From: Flagellimonas nanhaiensis
GTDB taxonomy: Bacteria; Bacteroidota; Bacteroidia; Flavobacteriales; Flavobacteriaceae
Assembly (NCBI RefSeq): GCF_003382275.1
Contig: NZ_QTJX01000001.1
Coordinates: 868,001 to 932,000 of the forward strand
Reading direction: 5' to 3'
Length of the DNA: 64,000 nt
Position 1 is the first letter of the stretch. The number at the start of each line of letters is the position of its first letter. A program made the position numbers and the translations under genes. Below the pieces are notes generated by a model. It did not search any database, was not told the origin of the DNA, and saw nothing but the letters and a program-made list of their open reading frames with translations. This document shows, piece after piece, positions 56,256-64,000 of the stretch.

Positions 56256-56580
56256 TATTTGCTTTCGTCTGTTTTTTACTGCCTCGCAACTTGTTTGTAT
56301 AGATGTTAAATACATCTATATCCCCCAAGATAGGCATAAACCTATGATTTGGAGGTTTTTATTTGATGCCTCAAAATCATTAAAGGGTTTTATGCTATCC
56401 AAACTTGTATTGCTTACATGGATGTATAAATGAAGTTTTGTTTGAAAAAGAGACGGTTTAGGCACTTGGAAAAATAGTAGTCCTTGGTTTAGGGGCTTTG
56501 TAGTTATTTCTGTTGAGAAAGAGGGAGGTTGGAACAAAATCCCTCTTATCAAATTTTGAAAATGCCTATGCCATTAAATG
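56256..56580. other. Gene-poor stretch between the SRPBCC gene and tRNA-Ser
   Basis: 325 bp of AT-rich sequence. The only long frame (56316-56552, minus) has no domain and no start context. It should include the promoter of the SRPBCC gene; otherwise I see nothing. Confidence 0.3.
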
Positions 56581-56614
56581 AAAAAAACCGCAAGAGAGAA
56601 CCCTGCGGTTTTTT
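56581..56614. terminator. Terminator for tRNA-Ser
   Basis: The stem AACCGCA/TGCGGTT (56586-56592 with 56604-56610) has A-run and T-run flanks, so it works on both strands. It lies 24 nt past the tRNA 3' end on the minus strand. Confidence 0.8.
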
Positions 56615-56637
56615 ATTTCAAGCTTTACACTTGATTG

Positions 56638-56722
56638 CGGAGGAAGAGGGATTCGAACCCCCGGAGGTGTGACCCTCAACAGTTTTCAAGACTGCCGCAT
56701 TCGACCACTCTGCCATTCCTCC
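56638..56722 (-). tRNA. tRNA-Ser (anticodon UGA)
   Basis: 85 nt on the minus strand. The acceptor stem GGAGGAA pairs with TTCCTCC, the D arm reads AGAGTGGTCGAATGC, and the anticodon loop CTTGAAA gives UGA. A class-II long variable arm and the T arm GGGGGTTCGAATCCC follow. CCA is not encoded; the discriminator is G. A perfect -7 element TATATTTG lies at 56740-56733. Confidence 0.97.
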
Positions 56723-56732
56723 TAAGCGGGTG

Positions 56733-56740
56733 CAAATATA
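56733..56740 (-). promoter_or_regulatory. -7 promoter element of tRNA-Ser
   Basis: TATATTTG on the minus strand fits TAnnTTTG exactly and ends 11 nt before the mature 5' end. The -33 box is weak. Confidence 0.6.
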
Positions 56741-56825
56741 TAAAGCTTTTTTGGTTCTATAAAAGTTTGTAAACTTTAATTTCCAATACCCTTGCAATCC
56801 CAATTAACCAACTACTTTTGCACCC

Positions 56826-57578
56826 ATGGATGCATGGTACCACTATGTACTTTTGGTAGCGGTAGGATTTGCCGTAGGTTTCATCAATACCGTTGCGGGA
56901 GGAGGGTCCTTACTTTCTTTACCGACCCTCATTTTTCTAGGACTTCCACCGGCGGTAGCCAACGGCACCAACAGAGTTGCCATTATCATTCAAACTGCTC
57001 TGGCCACAGCTGGATTTAAAAGTAAAGGAGTTTCTACCTATCCGTTTAATGTGTATTTGGGAATTTCTGCTTTTTTGGGCTCAATAATAGGTGCCTGGAT
57101 AGCCATTGATATTAAAGGTGAGACTTTTAATAGGATTTTGGCCATGGTAATGCTTGCCGTGGTCCTCATTATTATTTTTAAGCCTAAAATGAGGGCAAAG
57201 GAGTTGGAGGAACGGCTCACCGGAAAGTACTTATGGTTGAGTATCATCGTGTTTTTCCTTTTTGGGATTTACGGAGGTTTCATTAATGCCGGGCTAGGGT
57301 TTTTAATGATTCTGTTCATGCATTATTACAATCGCATGAACCTTGTACGTGTGAATGCCACCAAAGTGGCCGTGGTATTTATCTATATGCTTTCTGCTTT
57401 GGCCGTGTTTGCATTCAATGATAAGGTCAATTGGAAGATGGGCCTTATTTTGGCCATTGGAAACGGCTCCGGAGCATGGGTGGCTAGCCGATTTTCAGTC
57501 AAGAAAGGTGATGGTTTCATCAAGACTTTTTTGGTAGTAGCAGTGATTGCCATGGCTATAAAGTTGTGGTTCTTTTAA
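56826..57578 (+). CDS. TSUP (TauE/SafE) family sulfite/organic-anion permease
   Basis: 250 residues with about eight spans. VGFAVGFINTVAGGGSLLSLPTLIFLGLPPAVANGTNRVAII is the TauE/SafE N-terminal motif (G-x-x-N/G-x-x-A/G-G-G-S/G), and IYGGFINAGLGFLMILFMHYYNRMNLVRVNATKVA is its repeat in the second half. The family exports or imports sulfoacetate, sulfite and similar anions. Followed at 19 bp by the DegT-family gene. Confidence 0.93.
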   Translation: MDAWYHYVLLVAVGFAVGFINTVAGGGSLLSLPTLIFLGLPPAVANGTNRVAIIIQTALATAGFKSKGVSTYPFNVYLGISAFLGSIIGAWIAIDIKGETFNRILAMVMLAVVLIIIFKPKMRAKELEERLTGKYLWLSIIVFFLFGIYGGFINAGLGFLMILFMHYYNRMNLVRVNATKVAVVFIYMLSALAVFAFNDKVNWKMGLILAIGNGSGAWVASRFSVKKGDGFIKTFLVVAVIAMAIKLWFF

Positions 57579-57596
57579 ATAGAAAAATAAGAAGGT

Positions 57597-58790
57597 ATGC
57601 CGGGTTTTGAACTTTTTGGAGACAAGGAAAAAAAGCAGGTACAAGATGTGCTGGATTCTGGAGTGCTAATGCGCTATGGATTCGACGGTATGCGAAACGG
57701 CCATTGGAAAACCAAGGAACTGGAAGTTGCACTGGCCTCCAGAATGCAATCGCAATACGCCCATGCAGTCAGTAGTGGAACGGCGGCCTTAACGGTAGCC
57801 TTGTCCAGTGCCGGGGTTGGAGCAGGGGACGAGGTGATTCTGCCCACTTTTACCTTTGTGGCCAGTTTTGAATCCATTTTGGCCCTTGGGGCTATTCCTA
57901 TTTTGGTTGATATTGATGATACGTTGACGTTGGACCCCAAAGCTGTGGAGAAAGCTGTCACTGAAAGAACCAAAGTGGTAATGCCGGTTCATATGTGTGG
58001 TTCTATGGCAGATTTAAATGCCCTTCAGCAAATATGTGACCAGCATGGTTTGCTGTTGCTGGAAGATGCCTGTCAGGCCATTGGAGGAAGTTACCATGGA
58101 AAACCTTTGGGAAGTATTGGTGACTTGGGTTGTTTTTCTTTCGACTATGTAAAGACCATTACCTGCGGAGAAGGCGGTGCGGTAATTACCAATTCTGAAA
58201 CCTACTACGAGAATGCCCATAAATATTCAGATCATGGTCATGATCATATAGGAAACGATAGGGGAGCGGAGGCGCATCCGTTTTTGGGGTATAATTTTCG
58301 TATTTCTGAGCTCAATGCGGCGGTTGGACTGGCACAACTTTCCAGATTGGATGAATTTTTGGCCATTCAAAAAAGAAACTATACCATTTTACGGGAATCC
58401 TTGTCAGAAATCCCGGAAATAAGATTTAGAAGAGTTCCTGAAGGGGGAGAAGAGAACTATTCGTTCTTGAGTTTCTTTCTTCCTTCGGAAGAACTGACGC
58501 AAAAAGCCCATCAAGCATTGGGTGCTAATGGTATTGACGGCTGCTTTTATTGGTACAACAATAACTGGCATTATTACAAAAAATGGGAACATTTGACCCA
58601 GTTAAAATCTTTGGGGAAACTTCCGCAGGAAATCCTCGACAGCCTACCTGATTATTCTCAAGCGGATTTTTCGGCTTCGGATAAATGGATGGGTAGAACC
58701 ATTTCTTGTTTGATCAAATTGGGGTGGTCCAAAGAAGAGATGAAGCTTCGTGCCCAGAAAATGGTCAGTACAATTCAGGAACTGGTTTAG
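57597..58790 (+). CDS. DegT/DnrJ/EryC1/StrS-family PLP aminotransferase
   Basis: 397 residues. SSGTAALTVALSSAGVGAGDEVILPTFTFVAS, VMPVHMCGSMADLNALQQICDQHGLLLLEDACQAIGGSYHGKPLGSIGDLGCFSFDYVKTITCGEGGAVITN (with the PLP Lys in DYVKT) and FLGYNFRISELNAAVGLAQLSRLDEF are diagnostic. Such enzymes aminate sugar nucleotides or act as dehydratases or scyllo-inosose aminotransferases. No polysaccharide genes surround it, so the substrate is open. The last 4 bp overlap the convergent ribBX gene. Confidence 0.92.
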   Translation: MPGFELFGDKEKKQVQDVLDSGVLMRYGFDGMRNGHWKTKELEVALASRMQSQYAHAVSSGTAALTVALSSAGVGAGDEVILPTFTFVASFESILALGAIPILVDIDDTLTLDPKAVEKAVTERTKVVMPVHMCGSMADLNALQQICDQHGLLLLEDACQAIGGSYHGKPLGSIGDLGCFSFDYVKTITCGEGGAVITNSETYYENAHKYSDHGHDHIGNDRGAEAHPFLGYNFRISELNAAVGLAQLSRLDEFLAIQKRNYTILRESLSEIPEIRFRRVPEGGEENYSFLSFFLPSEELTQKAHQALGANGIDGCFYWYNNNWHYYKKWEHLTQLKSLGKLPQEILDSLPDYSQADFSASDKWMGRTISCLIKLGWSKEEMKLRAQKMVSTIQELV

Positions 58791-59926
58791 TAGTTCACAT
58801 AATCCACAATCTCAAGTCCATAGCCCACCATTCCGACACGTCGGGTTTGTTGCGAATTGGTCAATAACCGAATTTTGGAGATGTTTAAATCATGAAGAAT
58901 TTGCGCTCCGATACCAAAATCTTTGGAATCCATTTCAATTTTTGGCGCTTTGGTGATTCCTTGTGCCTGTAGTTTTTTGAACTCCGACAATCTGCTCAAA
59001 AGGTTCATGGACTGATTTCCTTGGTTAATAAAAATCATCGCACTTTTTTCTTCGGAATTCAATGCTTCGAACATTCTAATAAGGACCTTGTCTGGATTGT
59101 TGGTCAAGGTGCCCAGCATGTCATTGTTGACCAAGGTTGAATTGATTCGGGTCAAAACTGGCTCTCCACTTTTCCATTTTCCTTTGAGCAGTGCAATGTG
59201 CACTTGATCGTTGGTGGTTTGCTTGTAAGCACGTAGTCTAAATTCGCCAAAACGTGTATTGATGTCAAACGTTTCTTTGAGCTCAATAAGACTGTCATGC
59301 TCCATCCTATAGGCAATCAGGTCTTCAATGGTAACAATCTTCAGGTCGAATGTTTCTGCAACTTTGGCAAGTTCGGGTAATCTGGCCATGCTTCCATCCT
59401 CGTTCATAATCTCAACGATTACACCGGCTGGCTGCAATCCGGCTAACCTAGCAAAGTCAATGGCCGCTTCAGTATGTCCGGTACGTCGCAATACCCCACC
59501 TTCTTTGGCTATCAAAGGAAAAATATGACCAGGTCTTGCCAACTCGTGTGCCTTGGTTTCAGCATCTGTCAACGCTAAGACTGTCTTGGCTCGGTCTGAA
59601 GCTGAAATTCCAGTAGTGACCCCTTTTCCCCTCAAGTCCACGGAAACCGTAAAAGCTGTCTCCAGAGGATCGGAATTATGGGTAACCATCATATGCAATC
59701 CCAGTTCTTTACAACGACCTTCAGTAAGAGGGGCACAGATAAGACCCCTGCCATGCTTGGCCATAAAATTGATGGTCTCAGGAGTGACCAATTCGGCAGC
59801 CGCTAAAAAATCACCTTCATTCTCACGGTTTTCATCATCTACAACAATGATGACCTTTCCTTTTTTGATATCGGCGATGGCCTCTTCTATTGTGTTTAGT
59901 TTGATTTTCTTATCCTTGGTCACCAT
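58787..59926 (-). CDS. ribB: 3,4-dihydroxy-2-butanone-4-phosphate synthase with a degenerate GTP-cyclohydrolase-II-like domain (RibBX type)
   Basis: 379 residues. The N-terminal RibB domain (about 10-205) is intact: VVDDENRENEGDFLAAAE, HGRGLICAPLTEGRC and LRRTGHTEAAIDFARLAG. The C-terminal domain (about 215-375) follows the GTP cyclohydrolase II fold (FGEFRLRAYKQTTNDQVHIALLKGKW), but the zinc site that normally reads SEC...RCDCG is STLVNNDMLGTLTNNPD and the catalytic QEGRGIGL is NQGNQSMNL. It should make only the butanone phosphate. The start is adjacent to the lptF/G stop. Confidence 0.92.
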   Translation of the reverse strand: MVTKDKKIKLNTIEEAIADIKKGKVIIVVDDENRENEGDFLAAAELVTPETINFMAKHGRGLICAPLTEGRCKELGLHMMVTHNSDPLETAFTVSVDLRGKGVTTGISASDRAKTVLALTDAETKAHELARPGHIFPLIAKEGGVLRRTGHTEAAIDFARLAGLQPAGVIVEIMNEDGSMARLPELAKVAETFDLKIVTIEDLIAYRMEHDSLIELKETFDINTRFGEFRLRAYKQTTNDQVHIALLKGKWKSGEPVLTRINSTLVNNDMLGTLTNNPDKVLIRMFEALNSEEKSAMIFINQGNQSMNLLSRLSEFKKLQAQGITKAPKIEMDSKDFGIGAQILHDLNISKIRLLTNSQQTRRVGMVGYGLEIVDYVNY

Positions 59927-61423
59927 TTATTTTTTTGAAAGCTTTTTTCTTAGGTTGATAAAAAACTGTTTAATACCATCAATAATATGTCCAATCCCTA
60001 TTAGACCCTTGTCCGCCGTGGCCCTTCTGGTAAGTGAGATACCCATTGGCAGCATAATCAAAGTAGAAAGCCACGCGCCCAAAACCGAACTAATATTACC
60101 TTCCTTGGCATAGTTTCCCGCAAATACTCCAATAAAATAATAGCTCAAAAATAGGATAATGGCTATTACCATGGGCAGACCAAGACCACCTTTTCGGATG
60201 ATGGCCCCTAACGGTGCTCCCACAAAAAATAGAATAATACATGAGAAAGCAAGGGCGTACTTTTTATGCAGGGAGAGGATATGGCTATTATAAAACTTGA
60301 ATCTTTTTTGAAGCTCGTCTTTTTTGGACTTTACCGTGTTCAGGATCCCGGTAACAGAATTTTTGGCATTACTGACCACTTGCATCTCCTGCCACTCTTT
60401 TAAAGTGCCAAGCAAATCCTCTACACTGAGAATGGTATCTTTTTGCATCAAAGTGTCCACAGGCACCCCAGGTATCGCAGCTATTTTAAGACTATCCTTT
60501 TCTATGGAAATAGGGAAGCCGCCCATTCTGGTCACAATGTTCTTGGAAAAAGCTTCTACCTTCTCCACATTGTTTTTTCCTAAAGAATCAATATCCTTTA
60601 CCAAACGGAACACATTTTTCATTTTATCCGTGGTGATGTTCTGGTCTTCCTCCAAATTTTGCTCGTTGAGTTCGGAGATATCTATATTGATGGTATAGGT
60701 TTCAAATTTTGACTTGGCAAACGGGTGTTTCTTTTTTTCTTTGGCGTTCTTAGGTTTAAGCTCCTCGTAATAATTGCCATCCTTCAAAACCAGTTGAATA
60801 ATGTCTGAATCCTCGCTACTGATCAATTCCCCTGATTTGGCCTTGATTACAGTGTTGTTCACACTCTGCTTGGTCTTTTTGTGTATGATGACGTTTTCCA
60901 GGAAACGATCTTGTTCGCCATACTTCTTTTCTACTTTGATGTTCATCCCCTGACCGGTTCCTTCAAAATCACTGAAAACACCTTCGGTGATTGCTGCCGC
61001 CGGCTTAACCTTGGCAATATTCCTACGGAGGTTGAACATTTTTTGCTCCGATTTTGGAATGATATTGTTGGCAAAGAAGAAGGTGACCACTCCTAAGAAG
61101 AGCACAAAAACAATGAGACTTCGCATGCCCCGTTGCAATGATATGCCCGAAGCCTTCATGGCGGCAAATTCATAGTTTTCGGCAAATGTACCAAAGGTTA
61201 AGATGGATGAGAGCAAGACCGTCAAAGGCAATACTTTATCCACCAGCGTGGGTATGAAATAGAAGATGAACTTCCCAATAATGACAATTCCAAGACCCTT
61301 ACCTGCCAAATCATCTATGAACAGCCATATCCCTTGAAAAATGAATATGACTATCAGGATAAAGAAAGAGCTAAAAAAATTATATAAGAATCTGGATAAT
61401 ATATACCGGTCTAGTATTTTCAA
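59927..61423 (-). CDS. LptF/LptG (YjgP/YjgQ) family permease, lipopolysaccharide export
   Basis: 498 residues. Three N-terminal spans (about 10-130, ILDRYILSRFLYNFFSSFFILIVIFIFQGIWLFIDDLAGKG; IPTLVDKVLPLTVLLSSILTFGTFAENYEFAAMKASGISLQR), a long periplasmic beta-rich region, and three C-terminal spans (about 385-475, FSCIILFFVGAPLGAIIRKGGLGLPMVIAIILFL). With LptB it drives LPS from the inner membrane to the LptA/C bridge. It lies 3 nt after lolA, in the lipid-envelope operon. Confidence 0.93.
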   Translation of the reverse strand: MKILDRYILSRFLYNFFSSFFILIVIFIFQGIWLFIDDLAGKGLGIVIIGKFIFYFIPTLVDKVLPLTVLLSSILTFGTFAENYEFAAMKASGISLQRGMRSLIVFVLFLGVVTFFFANNIIPKSEQKMFNLRRNIAKVKPAAAITEGVFSDFEGTGQGMNIKVEKKYGEQDRFLENVIIHKKTKQSVNNTVIKAKSGELISSEDSDIIQLVLKDGNYYEELKPKNAKEKKKHPFAKSKFETYTINIDISELNEQNLEEDQNITTDKMKNVFRLVKDIDSLGKNNVEKVEAFSKNIVTRMGGFPISIEKDSLKIAAIPGVPVDTLMQKDTILSVEDLLGTLKEWQEMQVVSNAKNSVTGILNTVKSKKDELQKRFKFYNSHILSLHKKYALAFSCIILFFVGAPLGAIIRKGGLGLPMVIAIILFLSYYFIGVFAGNYAKEGNISSVLGAWLSTLIMLPMGISLTRRATADKGLIGIGHIIDGIKQFFINLRKKLSKK

Positions 61424-61426
61424 TGC

Positions 61427-62074
61427 CTAATTTCTTATGATGTAGTACCCTTGGTCCTCGTATTTTTTCTCGTCAAAGGTAAACAGACTGCTTGAAAGAG
61501 GCTGGTCGGTTTTGAAAGAATTAACGGTAATGGTGGTTTTTGTACCGTTATTTCCCGTTTGGATGAGTTTGAAGATGTGTTTTGTCTGGGTGTCTATACC
61601 CAAGAGCACAGATTTAATCTCGGTATTGGAATCAATGGGAATAAGTTTCACGTATTGGATTTTTCGTCCTCCTACGTTTTGAAGAATATCCCATTGGTAA
61701 TTATGACCGGACTTATAAAATGTAAGCATCTTGGAAGGGCTAACATTGTCCTCGTCTTCATTTACATCCTCAATGGTGACTTCCTCGTTTTCTGGAACTA
61801 CGGTGTACACTTTCTTTCCATCGTAGAGTTGTTTTGCCCCAAAATAATTTAGAACATATTTGTCTCCATCCATGGTCACGTTTCCGTTGGTTTCCTGTTT
61901 GAGATTGGCTTCAGTGTTTTCTAAAGCAGATGAAAAATCAATATAAATATTGTCATAGCTCATCACTTTGGTATAGACTTCATCCAGTAAGGCTTTAGCC
62001 TTGGAGGAATTCTGTCCGTAAGATGACAGACCAATAATTGTTAATGCTATAAGGAGGATTTGTTTTTTGAACAT
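61427..62074 (-). CDS. lolA: LolA-like outer-membrane lipoprotein carrier
   Basis: 215 residues from ATG 62074 (MFKKQILLIALTIIGLSSYG signal peptide), 4 nt after the ftsK stop. AKALLDEVYTKVMSYDNIYIDFSSALEN, GNVTMDGDKYVLNYFGAKQLYDGKKVYTVVPENEEVTI and the later strands fit the LolA beta-barrel half that carries lipoproteins across the periplasm. An alternative ATG six codons upstream overlaps ftsK. Confidence 0.88.
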   Translation of the reverse strand: MFKKQILLIALTIIGLSSYGQNSSKAKALLDEVYTKVMSYDNIYIDFSSALENTEANLKQETNGNVTMDGDKYVLNYFGAKQLYDGKKVYTVVPENEEVTIEDVNEDEDNVSPSKMLTFYKSGHNYQWDILQNVGGRKIQYVKLIPIDSNTEIKSVLLGIDTQTKHIFKLIQTGNNGTKTTITVNSFKTDQPLSSSLFTFDEKKYEDQGYYIIRN

Positions 62075-62078
62075 GATG

Positions 62079-64000
62079 TTATTTTGTTTCATTTTGTAAA
62101 AGTTGATCTAGGGCATAAATGTCCGGAACCAATACTTGACGTGCCTTACTGCCCTCAAAGGGCCCCACAATTCCGGCGGCTTCTAACTGATCAATAATTC
62201 TTCCCGCCCTGTTATATCCCAATTTTAATTTTCTTTGGATCAAGGAGGCGGAACCTTGTTGTGCGGTAACGATTACTTCAGCAGCTTCTCGGAACATGGC
62301 ATCCCTGTCCGAAATGTCATAATCAATACCCGTGCCAGAATCTTCGCCAATATACTCTGGAAGTAAATGTGCTTCAGGATATGCGCGTTGTGAACCTATG
62401 TATTCTGTTATTTTACCTACTTCCGGGGTGTCCACAAAGGCACATTGTAGACGGGTCACATCGTTTCCTTGTGTGAAGAGCATATCTCCTCTACCTATCA
62501 ATTGGTCAGCCCCCTGTGCATCCAAAATGGTCCTTGAGTCTATTTTTGAGGTTACCCGGAAGGCTATCCTTGCTGGGAAATTGGCTTTGATGATACCTGT
62601 GATGACATTGACAGATGGCCTTTGGGTGGCAATAATCAAGTGAATACCAATGGCACGGGCCAATTGTGCCAATCTTGCAATGGGCGTTTCCACTTCCTTG
62701 CCAGCGGTCATGATCAAATCGGCAAACTCATCTATGACCAGAACAATGTAGGGAAGGAATTTATGCCCGTCATTTGGATTGAGTTTCCTCTCCTTGAACT
62801 TGGCATTATATTCCTTGATGTTTCTGACCATGGCCAATTTCAATAACTCGTATCGATTGTCCATTTCAATACAAAGTGAATTCAGTGTATTGATCACTTT
62901 GGTATTGTCGGTGATTATTGCTTCTTCTGAATCCGGAAGTTTGGCCAAAAAGTGCCGCTCTATTTTGTTGTACAGGGTGAGTTCTACCTTTTTGGGGTCA
63001 ACCAATACAAATTTCACCTCTGCCGGATGCTTTTTATAGAGTAGGGAGGTGATTACCGCATTCAATCCAACAGATTTACCTTGTCCAGTGGCACCGGCCA
63101 TTAATAAGTGAGGCATTTTGGAGAGATCCACAACAAAGGTCTCATTACTAATAGTCTTGCCAAAGGCAACAGGAAGTTCCATTTCTGCCTTTTGGAACTT
63201 GTTGGAAGCAATTACCGACCTCATAGAAACCACCGTGGCATTCTTGTTGGGCACTTCAATACCAATAGTTCCTTTTCCAGGAATGGGAGCTATAATTCGT
63301 ATACCTAATGCAGCCAAAGAAAGTGCTATATCGTCCTCAAGATTTTTAATCTTGGAGATACGGACACCTGCTTCAGGCACAATTTCATAGAGGGTCACGG
63401 TAGGACCAATGGTTGCCTTGATCTGGGCAATTCCAATTTTATAGTTCTTGAGGGTGCTAACGATTCTGTTTTTGTTCTCCTCAAGCTCCTCCTGGTTTAT
63501 GGTGATACCTTTTGAAGCTCCATGGGAATCCAATAGATCGAGAGGGGGGAATTTATAATTTCCCAATTCCAGTTTGGGATCAAATTCACCAAAATCTTTA
63601 ACCAGTTTTGCAGCCTTGACTTCGCTTTCTTCCTTTTCTTGGGTAACCTCTTCTACTTTTAAGTCTAAAGTGGGTTCGTCATCTTCAGGTAGGTTAACGT
63701 CCAATCCAGCTTCGCTTTTTAAAGGAGGGATATCATTTTTATGGGTGTAAGTGTCTACAGCTACAGGAGTGTCGGTCTCCATACTCAGTTCTATGCTGCT
63801 CTCGTCTGAATCTGACGGTTTTTCATCAAGTGGTGTATCTTTTTCTTTTTTAAGATCAGATTTAAACTGGTTTCTCTGTGAACGTAAAAAATTCCCCAAA
63901 CCTTCTGGAGAGAAGTTGAAAAGACGTACCAGAATCACCATCAACACAAAAATCAATAATAGAAAAACTCCTATTTTCCCTGCATAGTCCTGAAGAAAGT
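62079..64000 (-). CDS. ftsK: DNA translocase FtsK/SpoIIIE (5' part cut by the window edge)
   Basis: The frame is open to base 64000. It begins within a membrane segment (GVFLLLIFVLMVILVRLF), so the first spans are missing. A variable acidic linker follows, then the motor: MAGATGQGKSVGLNAVI (Walker A), IVLVIDEFADLIMTAG (Walker B), IIATQRPSVNVITGIIKANFPARIAFRV. The C-terminal gamma winged-helix domain is QQGSASLIQRKLKLGYNRAGRIIDQLEAAGIVGPF. It pumps chromosome ends at the division septum. Confidence 0.97.
   Translation of the reverse strand, partial: FLQDYAGKIGVFLLLIFVLMVILVRLFNFSPEGLGNFLRSQRNQFKSDLKKEKDTPLDEKPSDSDESSIELSMETDTPVAVDTYTHKNDIPPLKSEAGLDVNLPEDDEPTLDLKVEEVTQEKEESEVKAAKLVKDFGEFDPKLELGNYKFPPLDLLDSHGASKGITINQEELEENKNRIVSTLKNYKIGIAQIKATIGPTVTLYEIVPEAGVRISKIKNLEDDIALSLAALGIRIIAPIPGKGTIGIEVPNKNATVVSMRSVIASNKFQKAEMELPVAFGKTISNETFVVDLSKMPHLLMAGATGQGKSVGLNAVITSLLYKKHPAEVKFVLVDPKKVELTLYNKIERHFLAKLPDSEEAIITDNTKVINTLNSLCIEMDNRYELLKLAMVRNIKEYNAKFKERKLNPNDGHKFLPYIVLVIDEFADLIMTAGKEVETPIARLAQLARAIGIHLIIATQRPSVNVITGIIKANFPARIAFRVTSKIDSRTILDAQGADQLIGRGDMLFTQGNDVTRLQCAFVDTPEVGKITEYIGSQRAYPEAHLLPEYIGEDSGTGIDYDISDRDAMFREAAEVIVTAQQGSASLIQRKLKLGYNRAGRIIDQLEAAGIVGPFEGSKARQVLVPDIYALDQLLQNETK

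Noticed and set aside
56316-56552. 78-codon minus-strand frame upstream of tRNA-Ser
   Set aside because: No domain, biased composition and no ribosome-binding or promoter context; not counted as a gene.
59920-59990. FMN riboswitch before ribB
   Set aside because: ribB starts directly at the lptF/G stop codon, leaving no leader for a riboswitch.

Overview
The window is a chromosomal stretch of a Bacteroidota bacterium, most likely a marine-type Flavobacteriaceae. The evidence is the gene content (TPR-type sensor kinases with periplasmic repeats, LytTR and LuxR regulators, DUF3570/DUF4266, GH97, a YtxJ-type bacillithiol protein, PD40 repeat and FadL-type outer-membrane proteins), the many lipoprotein signal peptides, the AT-rich intergenic DNA, and promoters of the Bacteroidota type (TTTG/TTG, about 19 bp, TAnnTTTG). 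The clearest promoter sits exactly in front of the SRP RNA gene. Most of the window is core genome. I see no insertion sequence, integrase, CRISPR array or prophage. Both ends cut genes: an M19 dipeptidase on the left and FtsK on the right.

Layout. 1-2248: minus-strand operon GntP-type permease, RidA, M19 dipeptidase. 2400-8321: clpB, ytxJ, a lipoprotein gene and glyA. 8354-13427: a signalling island with a TPR-lipoprotein histidine kinase and LuxR response regulator, two tiny overlapping genes (a 54-aa acidic lipoprotein and a 73-aa single-span protein), a LytTR protein with a dead receiver domain, and a 216-aa unknown. The LytTR gene and the unknown share a 28-nt upstream element. 13474-16486: overlapping operon of glutaminyl cyclase, thioesterase and a beta-helix-like lipoprotein. 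16518-25865: SRP RNA, SDR, fructose-6-phosphate aldolase-type transaldolase, ABC-F ATPase, fasciclin protein, pheT. 25993-32782: TlpA-like lipoprotein, leuA-leuB, TPR-like protein, RluA-type pseudouridine synthase, panB.

32854-40125: SCO protein, TPR protein, then the cluster DUF3570 / DUF4266 / ApbE / thioredoxin downstream of L-serine dehydratase. This is the best candidate in the window for an undescribed envelope redox or metal system. 40249-44514: dnaK, an orphan LuxR regulator whose phospho-acceptor Asp is Glu, and a PD40 repeat protein whose gene carries the same 15-nt leader; between them lies a structured RNA candidate. 44744-51030: DoxX, serine hydrolase, FadL-type porin, and a five-gene plus-strand run headed by a Crp/Fnr regulator. 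51140-55570: AraC regulator, a LamG-like secreted protein and a GH97 alpha-glucosidase. 55713-64000: SRPBCC lipoprotein, tRNA-Ser(UGA), TSUP permease, DegT-family aminotransferase, and the tight operon ftsK-lolA-lptF/G-ribBX.

Recurrent themes are signalling proteins with altered phospho-acceptor residues (12609-13343, 42320-42964), catalytic-site loss in otherwise intact folds (the ABC-F second Walker A, the GTP cyclohydrolase II-like half of RibBX, a thioredoxin-like lipoprotein without CxxC), and very tight convergent gene ends that leave no room for terminators.
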